NCBI GenBank assembly: GCA_025357875.1
Contig: JANYLK010000225.1
Span: 38,773 to 102,772, forward strand
DNA length: 64,000 bases
Origin: Granulicella sp.
GTDB taxonomy: Bacteria; Acidobacteriota; Terriglobia; Terriglobales; Acidobacteriaceae
Reading direction: 5' to 3'
Below the pieces are notes generated by a model, which ran no database searches, was not told where the DNA came from, and saw only the letters and a program-made list of their open reading frames with translations. Of the stretch, positions 37,174-45,306 are shown piece by piece. The position numbers and the translations under genes are program-made. The stretch's first letter is position 1, and each line of letters begins with the position of its first letter.

Positions 37174-38445
37174 TCATCGGCGCAGCTCTCCGATGTAGAC
37201 GCCAAACGGAGGCAGGGTTACAGCGCTTAAATCCTGCGCGCCCATTGCCTTGTCGGTGCGCAACAGCGTCCGCAGGTAAAACCCATGTAGGCCCAGTCCT
37301 TTCATAGCCGCGCTGAGCGATAGCCGAACCGGCGACGACGACAAGTTGCACGCCACGACGACAGGGGCTGCCACCCGCGCGTTGGGAGCTGGACGGATAA
37401 CCCAGACCAACGCATTCTGCGAGTCGAAGTCGAGTGTGGTCACGCCTCCGGACCGCAAGGTCGAATGGCCGTGGTGCAATGCAGTCAGCTTCCGATATAA
37501 GTCCGCCAGGGCGGAGTCCGTCGTGCTGGATTGCGGGGATAGATTCTCGCTGGCTACAATCAATGCGGCTGGACGCATCGTGAGGGCGATTGCAGCCATC
37601 ACCTTCGTCAGCTCGGAATACGGATCGGCCGAACCGGGTATCAGGGCGGGCGGCTGGATATCGAAGATTGCGTTGGGATCGAGCGACTGCGATAGCATCT
37701 GGCGAAGGTTTGCAGCGCTGGGCAACGCCGGCAGCGTCGAGTGCGAATCGATATGCAATTGCGCTCCATCTGAGTCGTCCGAGCGAGCCGCGCTCACGAT
37801 GCGTGCGTGGCGGGTGCGATGCGGCGTGATTGCTACCGCAGTGTAGGTACTCGCATCGGGGCGCAGGTCCGAGAGGATGACGCGCCCTCCCACCGTGCTG
37901 CTGGTGATCTTTCGCACGGCGCTCACAATTGCCTGGCTGTCCTGCGCGCTGGTCTGCGGCGGCGTTACGATGCGGAACCCGGACACTCCGCGGCTGAGCC
38001 AGAAACGTGCCGTGGCGGAGAGATCGGAGGTCACGCTCGTTGCCGAGAGGGTCAGGAGAACGTGGATGCCTCGTGTGCTCGCCTGGCGAATCAGCTCATC
38101 GAAGGTGTCGAGCGTCGCATCAGGTAATTGCGATGCGGGCATGGGCAGAATCAACGCGTCGACTCCGCGAGATTGTGCGGCGCCGAGGTTGGCGGTAATT
38201 GTCTTGAAGTCGACGGTCGAAGGCGACAGTGGACTGGCGGCGTTGTCCGAGGCCGTGGGCGAAGTAGGGCTTGCCTCTGTTACCTGGTAAAAAACTGCGC
38301 GCTTCCACCATGGATCGGCGTTGAAGCCGGAGGCGTTCCAACCAGGTCGGGCCAGGGTCTGCGAGGAGGCTGTGCACACGGTCGCCAGCAGCAGACATGC
38401 AGGAAGCCAGCGCCGCAGGGGTGCGGTGTGCAGGGCCATCTTCAT
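37174..38445 (-). CDS. Secreted GH13-like protein lacking the catalytic residues
   Basis: 423-residue exported protein built like a GH13 alpha-glucosidase: signal peptide (PACLLLATVCTASSQ), the opening DPWWKRAVFYQV, barrel strands such as GVDALILPMP, and a C-terminal beta domain ending LPPFGVYIGEL. The three catalytic positions are lost. GFRLD reads GFRIV (Val160), the usual DLVxNH region reads TLSATSV, and the GE acid region reads ILSDLRPD. It is about 180 residues shorter than the active GH13 at 58102-59949. The start is ATG 38445 or 38439; no strong ribosome site decides. A binding or regulatory role is inferred. Confidence 0.7.
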   Translation of the reverse strand: MKMALHTAPLRRWLPACLLLATVCTASSQTLARPGWNASGFNADPWWKRAVFYQVTEASPTSPTASDNAASPLSPSTVDFKTITANLGAAQSRGVDALILPMPASQLPDATLDTFDELIRQASTRGIHVLLTLSATSVTSDLSATARFWLSRGVSGFRIVTPPQTSAQDSQAIVSAVRKITSSTVGGRVILSDLRPDASTYTAVAITPHRTRHARIVSAARSDDSDGAQLHIDSHSTLPALPSAANLRQMLSQSLDPNAIFDIQPPALIPGSADPYSELTKVMAAIALTMRPAALIVASENLSPQSSTTDSALADLYRKLTALHHGHSTLRSGGVTTLDFDSQNALVWVIRPAPNARVAAPVVVACNLSSSPVRLSLSAAMKGLGLHGFYLRTLLRTDKAMGAQDLSAVTLPPFGVYIGELRR

Positions 38446-38470
38446 TCGGTATGTGACCGCAAGGATTGAA

Positions 38471-39187
38471 CTATGGTGCGGGGAGGAGTTCGGCATAGAT
38501 GAAATTATCGCGCTCTACTGTCTGCGCAGGTACTACAGATACGGTACGCGAGAACATTGGGCCGGCGAAGGCGAAGGTGTGGAACTCGCCTCGCTCGCCG
38601 CAGGGGTCGACGCCTGCTGGAAGGTCAGCCAGGAGGTCGGCGTCGAAGGTGCGGCCAGCGAAGGAGGAGTTGAGGACCCGTGGGTCAATGCAGGTGAGAT
38701 GCGCGCGCAGGCCGGCGGCGACCATCTGGCGGGCGAGGTCGGCGGTAGAGATGCCGAGGTCGGGAGTCCATACGGGGAAGATGGGTTGGAGGCCAGTACC
38801 GTCGAGCATTGCGATGCGATAGGCGCGGATGTCCTCGAGGAATAGGTCTCCGAAGGCGATGCCGTAAAGGCCTTCGGCGACGGCGCGTGTGCAAACCTGG
38901 GCCATGCGGGATTCGAAGTCGGCGTTCGTGCAGGGGAAGGGGAGATCGACCTTCCAGATCGGTAAGCCGATGGAGTCGGCTTGCTGATCGAGTAGCTCTT
39001 CGCGGAAGCCGTGGATGGCGACGCGGCGGAACTTCTCGTTGATGGTGGTGACGAGAGCAACGACCTCGTATTGGGGCTGTTGGCGAAGAAGGTGGATGGC
39101 CCAAGCACTGTCCTTGCCTCCACTCCAACTGAGGAGAATGCGCTTTGCGACAGCGCTAAAGTTGGTGTCTTTCGGCTTCATGTGCAT
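38471..39187 (-). CDS. PP-loop ATP pyrophosphatase, diphthine--ammonia ligase-like (Dph6 family)
   Basis: 238-residue adenine nucleotide alpha-hydrolase of the DUF71/Dph6 family. The PP-loop motif is LLSWSGGKDSAWA at about 16-28. Family blocks are GIAFGDLFLEDIRAYR, LQPIFPVW, LTCIDPRVL and the C-terminal GVDPCGERGEFHTF. ATG 39187 follows a GGAGGGGG ribosome site; an upstream extension is poorly conserved. Eukaryotic and archaeal members amidate diphthine. Bacteria lack diphthamide, so the bacterial reaction is unknown, perhaps another ATP-dependent amidation. Confidence 0.85.
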   Translation of the reverse strand: MHMKPKDTNFSAVAKRILLSWSGGKDSAWAIHLLRQQPQYEVVALVTTINEKFRRVAIHGFREELLDQQADSIGLPIWKVDLPFPCTNADFESRMAQVCTRAVAEGLYGIAFGDLFLEDIRAYRIAMLDGTGLQPIFPVWTPDLGISTADLARQMVAAGLRAHLTCIDPRVLNSSFAGRTFDADLLADLPAGVDPCGERGEFHTFAFAGPMFSRTVSVVPAQTVERDNFIYAELLPAP

Positions 39188-39494
39188 GGCCCCCTCCCCC
39201 GATATACTGTGGGTAACTCGTATAGTCTGGTCGCATCGCTGTCGGAGCCCCACCCGGCGAGGAACTTTGCCGAATTCATCCACCTCAATATCGCCCTACT
39301 AATCATACGGTGTAAATCAGCGTGCCAACTCGCTCAGGGAGGAGGGTTTAACTGGCGCTTCGTTCGCGTCCGTTTTAGGTGAGGTCAGCAAAGGAGTAAC
39401 CCCATGTTCGACGCGGAAAGGCCGCGTCGAACATGGGGCACCCGGTGTCTTGGACTCGGTGTCTTGGACTCGTTGTGGAACCAGTGTGGGCGGG
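39188..39494. other. Intergenic region with a large hairpin repeat
   Basis: 307 bases upstream of the PP-loop gene and downstream of the TIGR03435 gene. It holds the 17-bp-arm palindrome at 39399-39438 and a short direct repeat of GGTGTCTTGGACTCG just after it (about 39443-39473). No coding frame is convincing. Confidence 0.5.
39397..39445. repeat. Palindromic repeat element with 17-bp arms
   Basis: TAACCCCATGTTCGACGCGG and its inverse (CCGCGTCGAACATGGGG) enclose an AAAGG loop, followed by CACCCGGTG. The outer ends (TAACCCCAT...ATGGGG-CACCCGG) match the hairpin inside mqnA at 44716-44761, while the inner arm bases differ but remain paired. It could also act as a terminator for the minus-strand TIGR03435 gene, although it lacks a T tract. 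Confidence 0.75.
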
Positions 39495-40346
39495 CTAGTT
39501 CTGCGAAGGGGGTTCGGCGTGATCGATGACCAGCATCTCGACCGGGCCGTTGGAGGGTGTGAGCTTGAGTCCAATTCCGTGCATGGACGTGAGGACAGCG
39601 CCGGTCACGTCGGAGTTCGCAACCTGATCGCCAATGCGATATTCGAAGTCGAAGGTTCCCGTTAGTCCCGTCTGATCGAGCACAGGTCGCTTGAGAGCAC
39701 CGCTGATTCGAGTGGCGAGCTCGGCCATTGAGATATTTTTACCCCTCATGCCGGTGCTGCCGATGACGGGGCCTCCACCGACGCCGCCGGCCCAGTGGGA
39801 TTCGTCTGGATGCAAGGGAGGTACCAGCTTGAGGGGTTGGTCGCCTCTTTGCAGGATGTAGACGGTGTCCGACCTTGTCTCGCTATGGCCTTTTAGACCG
39901 AATCGTTCGATCAGGAGTGATTTGAGCATTTGGCGCTGGGCTTCGCTCAGAGGTGTCCTGGAATTCCAGGTAGTGGTCTGCGACCCTTCGGGTGCCGTGG
40001 CCTCGATGTCGTAGCGGTTGTCACTGGTCGAACTGATCAACTCCGCGCTTCCGGTCACCTGCCATTCGGGCAGGTTGAATGCCAGCGTGGTTAGAAATTG
40101 CAAAGTGCAATGCGCACAGAAGATCCTTCCGCCCGGATAGGCATAGATGGTATTGCTCTGCTGATCTCTCGCGAGTGCCGGCTTTATCGTAACGGCATCG
40201 AACTGAGGAAGACTGGCCGTCGCGGTAATAGCATGCGCCGAATTCGGCTCGAAGCCTGGAGCTCCCGCAGCCTTCGCCGAGACGAAGGACTGTCCCTCGG
40301 CGGCGGCACAACTAAGCAGACAGACGACAGAAAACTTTCGAATCAT
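39495..40346 (-). CDS. TIGR03435 family secreted protein
   Basis: 283-residue exported protein. ATG 40346 (MIRKFSVVCLLSCAAAEG) has GAGGA six bases upstream and gives a signal peptide. Family blocks are PQFDAVTIKPA near the N-terminus, MLKSLLIERFGLKGH, ARDQTGLTGTFDFEY-like VLDQTGLTGTFDFEY, and GLKLTPSNGPVEMLVIDHAEPPSQN at the end. This family is large in soil Acidobacteria and rare elsewhere; its function is not known. The earlier in-frame start adds 54 unconserved residues. Confidence 0.9.
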   Translation of the reverse strand: MIRKFSVVCLLSCAAAEGQSFVSAKAAGAPGFEPNSAHAITATASLPQFDAVTIKPALARDQQSNTIYAYPGGRIFCAHCTLQFLTTLAFNLPEWQVTGSAELISSTSDNRYDIEATAPEGSQTTTWNSRTPLSEAQRQMLKSLLIERFGLKGHSETRSDTVYILQRGDQPLKLVPPLHPDESHWAGGVGGGPVIGSTGMRGKNISMAELATRISGALKRPVLDQTGLTGTFDFEYRIGDQVANSDVTGAVLTSMHGIGLKLTPSNGPVEMLVIDHAEPPSQN

Positions 40347-40535
40347 CTCCGGTCCTCGCGAGGAGGATACCGTGATCCTTACGAAAAATCGGCTCAACTT
40401 AAGTTGTAGGCGGGGGGATTTGAGTAATGCCGGGGAGGGCTGGTCTTTTGCGGATTTGGAGCACTCCCGCCTGCGCGACTCGATATTTGGGCGAGTGGCG
40501 CAGGCCAAGAGGCTAGGTGAATCGAAGTAGCGAGG

Positions 40536-40679
40536 TCAGATGACTTTAAGCAAAAGCAGAATTACGACGATGACGAGGATGAGTGAAATTCCGCCGCCGC
40601 CGTAGTAGCCCATTCCAGGGCCCATGCGGTATCCGCCAAAGCCGAAGACAAGAATGAGGATGAGGAGAAGGATGAGCAT
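40536..40679 (-). CDS. DUF3309-like hydrophobic microprotein
   Basis: A 47-residue frame too short for usual cut-offs: MLILLLILILVFGFGGYRMG, a GPGMGYYGGGG turn, then ISLILVIVVILLLLKVI and TGA. GGAG lies eight bases upstream of the ATG. Two hydrophobic helices flank a Gly/Tyr-rich turn, the layout of DUF3309 proteins in soil and aquatic bacteria. Function is unknown; a membrane-stress role is often guessed. It lies between the TIGR03435 and pectinesterase genes, same strand. Confidence 0.75.
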   Translation of the reverse strand: MLILLLILILVFGFGGYRMGPGMGYYGGGGISLILVIVVILLLLKVI

Positions 40680-40797
40680 GGGAGAAACTCCGATCAACTA
40701 GATTTGCGTTGCAACTAATTCAGGGCCCAATCAATTGGATGCGGATTCAAAGGAATGAGGAGGGGCAAATCCTTATATTCCGGCAGCGCCAAAGAGG

Positions 40798-41859
40798 TCA
40801 GGGGAGCCTTGCAGCTTCGGCGATCGGGTTCCAGTGGTCTGGACCCGATGTAGGGCCACTGAGGAAGGTGGCTGGAGCGTATTGCTTCGCTTCGGCGGGG
40901 GTGAGTTGGTGGGACCAGGGCACGCGGGTTGAAGTTGATGCGCCCGGCCCGGTGGAATGTAATTCGGCGTAGTAGGCTGTCGATTCGTTGGCTGCGTTCG
41001 ACCAGTTGTTCCAGCCTGCGGGGTTGAGTCCTGCGGGTAGTTGCGTATTGATATAGATAACGCGGGAGAATGCGCGCCATGGGCGTCCGAGGCCTATTGT
41101 GTTGTGAGCGGAGGCGGAGGATTTCGCGCCGATGGCGTTGGCATCGTTGGAAGCGAACGGTGAGGCGGTGAGGTCGGCGGTGACTTTACTGTTCAGGATG
41201 ACATAGCCGGTGCTCTGATCCTTGGAAGTGCGGGACTGGGCGGTGAGGAAGCCGGGGCCGTTGGAGTGAAGTTGGTCGCGATCGAAGACGGCGGTGGCGT
41301 TGCCGAAGATGTAATCGACTCCACCTTCGATATAGGAATCGACGTAGTATTGGCGGCCGTAGTCGGCAAAGAGCGTGTCCTGATGGCTGAGGAAGCGGCA
41401 GTGCTTGAAGATGGAGCGGTCGCCGCGATTGGCTACGGCGACGGCCTGGCCGGTGTTGCCCGCTGTGTTTTCGAAAGTGATGTTGTCGGCCTCGAAGCCC
41501 GTGCCGTTGATTTCGACAGTCTCGGTGAAGAAGGTCCCGCCGGCCGCTTTGGCGTTGAGCGAATTGGTGATGACGACATCCTCGGGCAACTTACCCAGGC
41601 CGATGAGGGTGATGTTCGGGTGATTCTGTGTAACGATGACGCGCTCGTGATAAGTTCCGGGCTCAATCTCGATATAGACGCGACCGTTCTGAGTGGCGAA
41701 GGGGTGGTGATCGAGCGCGTTCTGAATGGTGGGAAAGTTGGCTAGGTTCTCGCTGCCGGGGTTGGCGTGCGGGGCAGAGGGGTCGACGCGGACGTGGACG
41801 TCGATGGCTATAGCTGGAACGGAGAGAAGGAGCAGAGTGGCCAGGGCGAGGCGATGCAT
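40798..41859 (-). CDS. Pectinesterase (CE8), exported
   Basis: 353-residue pectin methylesterase with signal peptide MHRLALATLLLLSVPAIA. The right-handed beta-helix carries the family signatures: NTAGNTGQAVAV, CRFLSHQDTLFA (first catalytic Asp), GGVDYIFGNATAVFD (second catalytic Asp) and IGLGRPWRAFS (Arg). It removes methyl esters from homogalacturonan in the periplasm or outside. With GH39 nearby it points to plant cell-wall use. No pectate lyase is in the window. Confidence 0.93.
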   Translation of the reverse strand: MHRLALATLLLLSVPAIAIDVHVRVDPSAPHANPGSENLANFPTIQNALDHHPFATQNGRVYIEIEPGTYHERVIVTQNHPNITLIGLGKLPEDVVITNSLNAKAAGGTFFTETVEINGTGFEADNITFENTAGNTGQAVAVANRGDRSIFKHCRFLSHQDTLFADYGRQYYVDSYIEGGVDYIFGNATAVFDRDQLHSNGPGFLTAQSRTSKDQSTGYVILNSKVTADLTASPFASNDANAIGAKSSASAHNTIGLGRPWRAFSRVIYINTQLPAGLNPAGWNNWSNAANESTAYYAELHSTGPGASTSTRVPWSHQLTPAEAKQYAPATFLSGPTSGPDHWNPIAEAARLP

Positions 41860-41916
41860 GAGATGAGGTTACTGTGTGGCGGCATGCGAGGGCAATGGTG
41901 ATGGTAGACTCGAAGA

Positions 41917-42013
41917 GTGCCGGGTCCTACGCGACGTAATCCTGCCAACCCCGCCAGGTCCGGAAGGAAGCAACGGTAACGGGTAATTATGGGCGCAGTA
42001 GATCGCCCGGTAC
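41917..42013 (+). ncRNA. ffs: Bacterial small SRP RNA (4.5S type)
   Basis: A 97-base RNA whose ends pair (GTGCCGGG with CCCGGTAC). It carries the conserved Ffh-binding hairpin: GCCAGGTCCGGAAGGAAGCA, with the GGAA tetraloop, followed by ACGGTAACGGG. A T run (42014-42018) directly follows the stem and should end transcription. It is the RNA scaffold for Ffh in co-translational membrane targeting. Confidence 0.93.
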
Positions 42014-42287
42014 TTTTTAATTCAGTTGCTGGTTGTACTTTGTATATTGACAACTTGAGGCTGGAGTTTCTGCACTGCCCCCAGAAAATTTGAGGACGTT
42101 TTTTGTGCGGCGAGAATATTCGTTCGCGCCATAAGGCTGCAATTGACAGAGATACCGCATGCACGGACTTGTTCTTAGGGCGCTGGTCGGAGAGAATGAT
42201 TCGCGTGACCTGTGTCAACCGGCTGGGTATCGATGCACCTCGGCGACGAGGCGTGCTGGATCGGTATGAGAGCAGTGAGGTGAGAGT

Positions 42288-43304
42288 TTGAGTCTGACGT
42301 TGAAGCCGCGCCAGCAAGTGCGGGCGAAGATCAGTTCAGTGGGGACATATGTTCCTCCGCGTTTGCTGACGAATGCCGATCTTGAGCGGATGGTCGCAAC
42401 CAGCGATCAGTGGATCACGGAGCGGACGGGGATCCACACACGTCACATTGTGGACAAGGGAGTTGCGACCAGCGACCTGGCTGCGGAGGCTGCGCGGCAG
42501 TGTCTGGCGAGGCGTGGCATTGCCGCGACGGATGTTGAGGTGATCATCGTGGCGACGGTGACTCCGGATATGTTTTTTCCGGCGACGGCGTGTCTGGTGC
42601 AGGACAAGATTGGGGCGAAGGGTGCATGGGGGTTCGATCTCTCGGCGGCGTGTTCGGGATTTCCATATGCGCTGCAGATGGGCGCGAAGCTGATTGAGAG
42701 CGGTGCGCAGAAGAAGGTGATGGTGATTGGGGCCGATGTGATGAGCTCGATCATCGACTACAAGGACCGGTCTACGTGCGTGATCTTCGGCGATGGCGCT
42801 GGCGCGGTGCTGTTAGAGCCGTGCGAAGGCGACGAGGTTGGGATGATCGACTACTTCCACGAGATCGATGGGTCGGGTGCGAAGGCGTTGAATATGCCGG
42901 GCGGCGGAAGCCTGCATCCTCCGACTGCGGAGACGGTTGCGGCGAATATGCACGTCGTCCATCAAGATGGGCAGGCGGTGTATAAGTTCGCTGTGCGCAA
43001 GATGTCAGAGGCTGCGGAGACGGTACTCACTCGTAATGGCGTGACCGGAAAGGATCTCGCGTTATTCATTCCGCACCAGGCGAACAAGCGCATCATTCTT
43101 TCGACTGCGGATCGGCTGGGATTGCCGCTGGATCGGGTCATCATCAATATCGATCGCTTTGGAAACACGACTGCGGCGACGATTCCTATGGCAATGCAGA
43201 CGGCACTCGATGAGGATCGCTTGCAGAAGGGCGATCTGGTGCTTCTGGTGAGCGTAGGCGCGGGCTTTACGGTGGGCGCTACGCTGTTGCAGTGGGAGAT
43301 GTAG
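42288..43304 (+). CDS. fabH: 3-oxoacyl-ACP synthase III (FabH)
   Basis: 338-residue condensing enzyme that starts fatty-acid synthesis from acyl-CoA and malonyl-ACP. The catalytic triad is intact: Cys122 ([13 protein letters not shown]), His263 ([10 protein letters not shown]) and Asn293 ([12 protein letters not shown]). Other motifs are [15 protein letters not shown] and [11 protein letters not shown]. The start is TTG 42288 with GAGGTGA about five bases upstream. The 274 bases before it, after the SRP RNA, contain no gene. It stands alone, without plsX or fabD. Confidence 0.93.
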   Translation: MSLTLKPRQQVRAKISSVGTYVPPRLLTNADLERMVATSDQWITERTGIHTRHIVDKGVATSDLAAEAARQCLARRGIAATDVEVIIVATVTPDMFFPATACLVQDKIGAKGAWGFDLSAACSGFPYALQMGAKLIESGAQKKVMVIGADVMSSIIDYKDRSTCVIFGDGAGAVLLEPCEGDEVGMIDYFHEIDGSGAKALNMPGGGSLHPPTAETVAANMHVVHQDGQAVYKFAVRKMSEAAETVLTRNGVTGKDLALFIPHQANKRIILSTADRLGLPLDRVIINIDRFGNTTAATIPMAMQTALDEDRLQKGDLVLLVSVGAGFTVGATLLQWEM

Positions 43305-43337
43305 GCGATCTGTACAAGGCTCGAGAAACCTTGTGGG

Positions 43338-44072
43338 TCAGGCTTCGGCGGGTGGGATGATTGTGCCTGCATCTGGCCGCGAGTTGATGACTGCGCGCGA
43401 AGTCTTGTAGAGCTTCCAAAAGGCGAAGGCCACGCTGATCAGGATGATGCTCCAGATAGTAATGAGGATGGGAACTTCCCATTTGCGGGTGAACATGTTC
43501 CACATGCGCAGCACGTGCGGGCCGTAGTGGATTCCGAGCCAGGCGGCCAGCGCGTGGCGCAGCAAGCGGCTGATGGTAAACGTGGTGAGGAATTTGTTGC
43601 GTGACATTTTAAGCGCGCCCGCGGCGAGAACGAATGGTGACAGCGGCATGGGCGGCGGCAGGATTGCCGGAAGCGCGACGGAGAGGATGGCATGGCTCTC
43701 CATCCATATGGTTACGCGCCGGAAGACGCGCGGGGGAACATGCTTTTCGAGGAAGGCCATACCTCCTGATTGTCCGACCTTGTAACTGAAGAAGCCGCCG
43801 AGGAAGGAGCCGAAAGCCGCCGCTCCGACAAGAAGAAAGAGATTGGCGTGCTGCGCGGCGAGCACCACGATCATAATGTCGGTGATGCCAGGTAGGGGCA
43901 ATGGCACGAAGGACGAGTCGACGATGGAAACAAGAAGGACGCCCACGATGCCTAAGGACAAAAGCATATGAATCAGAAGACTAGGGTGATGCGCGGCAGC
44001 CGGAAGAGCGGCGGCGAAAGCCTCGAAGAAGGGACGGGGTGAGGCGATCAAGGCTGCGGCCAAAGGCATCAT
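43338..44072 (-). CDS. DedA/VTT-domain inner-membrane protein
   Basis: 244-residue polytopic protein of the DedA (SNARE-associated/VTT) family. Characteristic blocks are SFVPLPLPGITDIMIV, AAFGSFLGGFFSYKVGQSGG, LPAILPPPMPLSPFVLAAGALKM and SRLLRHALAAWLG. About five hydrophobic segments are visible. Members handle undecaprenyl-phosphate or phospholipid translocation and membrane-potential homeostasis. A start at the ATG about 35 residues in is also possible. It lies 48 bases downstream of mqnA. Confidence 0.85.
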   Translation of the reverse strand: MMPLAAALIASPRPFFEAFAAALPAAAHHPSLLIHMLLSLGIVGVLLVSIVDSSFVPLPLPGITDIMIVVLAAQHANLFLLVGAAAFGSFLGGFFSYKVGQSGGMAFLEKHVPPRVFRRVTIWMESHAILSVALPAILPPPMPLSPFVLAAGALKMSRNKFLTTFTISRLLRHALAAWLGIHYGPHVLRMWNMFTRKWEVPILITIWSIILISVAFAFWKLYKTSRAVINSRPDAGTIIPPAEA

Positions 44073-44120
44073 TAAAGATAAGACGCGTGGGGTGGATAGG
44101 AAGTCGCGGAGAGTTTTGAT

Positions 44121-45059
44121 TCAAAGAAAGCGCAGGGTAGGGAGTGGCGGAAGGATACCGGCGTCGGAGGCGTAACGGCGGAAGAGTTCGATGGCGGCGA
44201 TGCAGTCGGGTGAGAGTGTGTAGTGAATGTTGTGGGTGAGGTAGTTGCGGATGGTGTCGGGTGGGATGGCGATGCGCGAGGTCCATTCGGCAACGAGTGA
44301 GTCGATGTACGTGAGGCCGTGGTCACGGGATTGCCGCAGGTCGTTGTTGAGTTGAGCGGCGGTGATCGTTGACTTTGTGAGGGCTTCGGGGCGGACGGCC
44401 CAGACGGCGGCAACCCAAGGCAGGCTAGTGCGGGTGCGCCACTCGTGGGCAAGATCGAGCCAGAGGCAAGGACCGGCTGACTGCTCGATTTGAGTGCGCG
44501 ATTCAAGTGCGAGCAAGGCGGGATCGCCGATGAGAAGCGCGGCGTCGAAGTGGGCGAGCATAGCAATCGGATCGGCTTGTGCGGAAAGGAATTCCGGATC
44601 GGTTCCGATAAACTTGCGGAACAGAATTTGCGCGTAGGCAAGAGAGCTGCGGGACGCGGTGTCTGCCGCTACGGTGCGTACAGAAGCCAAGGCTTCCTCA
44701 TTTGAAGAGAGACTTCCCATGTTCTGCGCGATGGAGCTGCGCAGAACATGGGGTAACCGGTTTTTCGATCGATTGAGCTTGATGATCAGTTGGATGGATC
44801 GGACGTGGTCGAGCGAGGCGATGGTGCATCCGGGGACGATGGCGAGTTCTTGCGTGAGCGATGCGATGGGGATGAGGCCGAGGTCGGCGCGATTGCTGAG
44901 CAGGTCGTCGGCGCAGAGTGCGGGCTGGGTGTAGTGGATGTCATAGCGCTCGGCCAGCGCAGTGTTGAGGGGTGGATGTTCGAAGTCCCACATGAGCGGC
45001 GCGGGGTTGAGGAAGTCGATGGCGGCGACGCGAAGGCGATTTGAGGTGTGCAGGCCCAA
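44121..45059 (-). CDS. mqnA: Chorismate dehydratase MqnA (futalosine menaquinone pathway), with repeat insertion
   Basis: 312-residue periplasmic-binding-like enzyme that converts chorismate to 3-enolpyruvylbenzoate. Blocks seen are RVAAIDFLNPAPLMW, LLSNRADLGLIPIASL, IVPGCTIASLDHVRSIQL, RTVAADTASRSSLAYAQILF and ALLIGDPAL. Between SIQLIIKL and SVRTVAAD, residues about 95-123 are an extra segment not expected in the family; it is encoded by a palindromic repeat (44716-44752) in frame. The segment would sit in a surface loop. No other mqn gene is in the window. Confidence 0.88.
   Translation of the reverse strand: MGLHTSNRLRVAAIDFLNPAPLMWDFEHPPLNTALAERYDIHYTQPALCADDLLSNRADLGLIPIASLTQELAIVPGCTIASLDHVRSIQLIIKLNRSKNRLPHVLRSSIAQNMGSLSSNEEALASVRTVAADTASRSSLAYAQILFRKFIGTDPEFLSAQADPIAMLAHFDAALLIGDPALLALESRTQIEQSAGPCLWLDLAHEWRTRTSLPWVAAVWAVRPEALTKSTITAAQLNNDLRQSRDHGLTYIDSLVAEWTSRIAIPPDTIRNYLTHNIHYTLSPDCIAAIELFRRYASDAGILPPLPTLRFL
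44716..44761. repeat. Palindromic repeat inserted within mqnA
   Basis: CCCATGTTCTGCGC (44716-44729) and its perfect inverse (44739-44752) flank a 9-base loop, then GTAACCGG. The outer sequence ATGGGGTAACCGG matches the repeat at 39397-39445; the inner arm bases differ but stay complementary. The frame of mqnA continues through it. Confidence 0.8.
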
Positions 45060-45306
45060 GAAACTAGTTTATGGGATGCGGAGGCGGAGGGTGAATGCAA
45101 CGTGCAGTGGTTGGTTTTGACCAGGATGAACAACGCCATAGGGTTAGTGCGACTGGAGTGCGGACACAGCCAGCATGTGCGGCACGATCCGCCATGGACG
45201 GTGCGGAGTGGGTGGTGACAGAGGTTGAAAGGAGGGCGCGTACAGGTAGTTTGATGGAATAAAAGTTGTGTAATAAATTTGCGAGTCCAGACGCCGTCGA
45301 TGTCCA

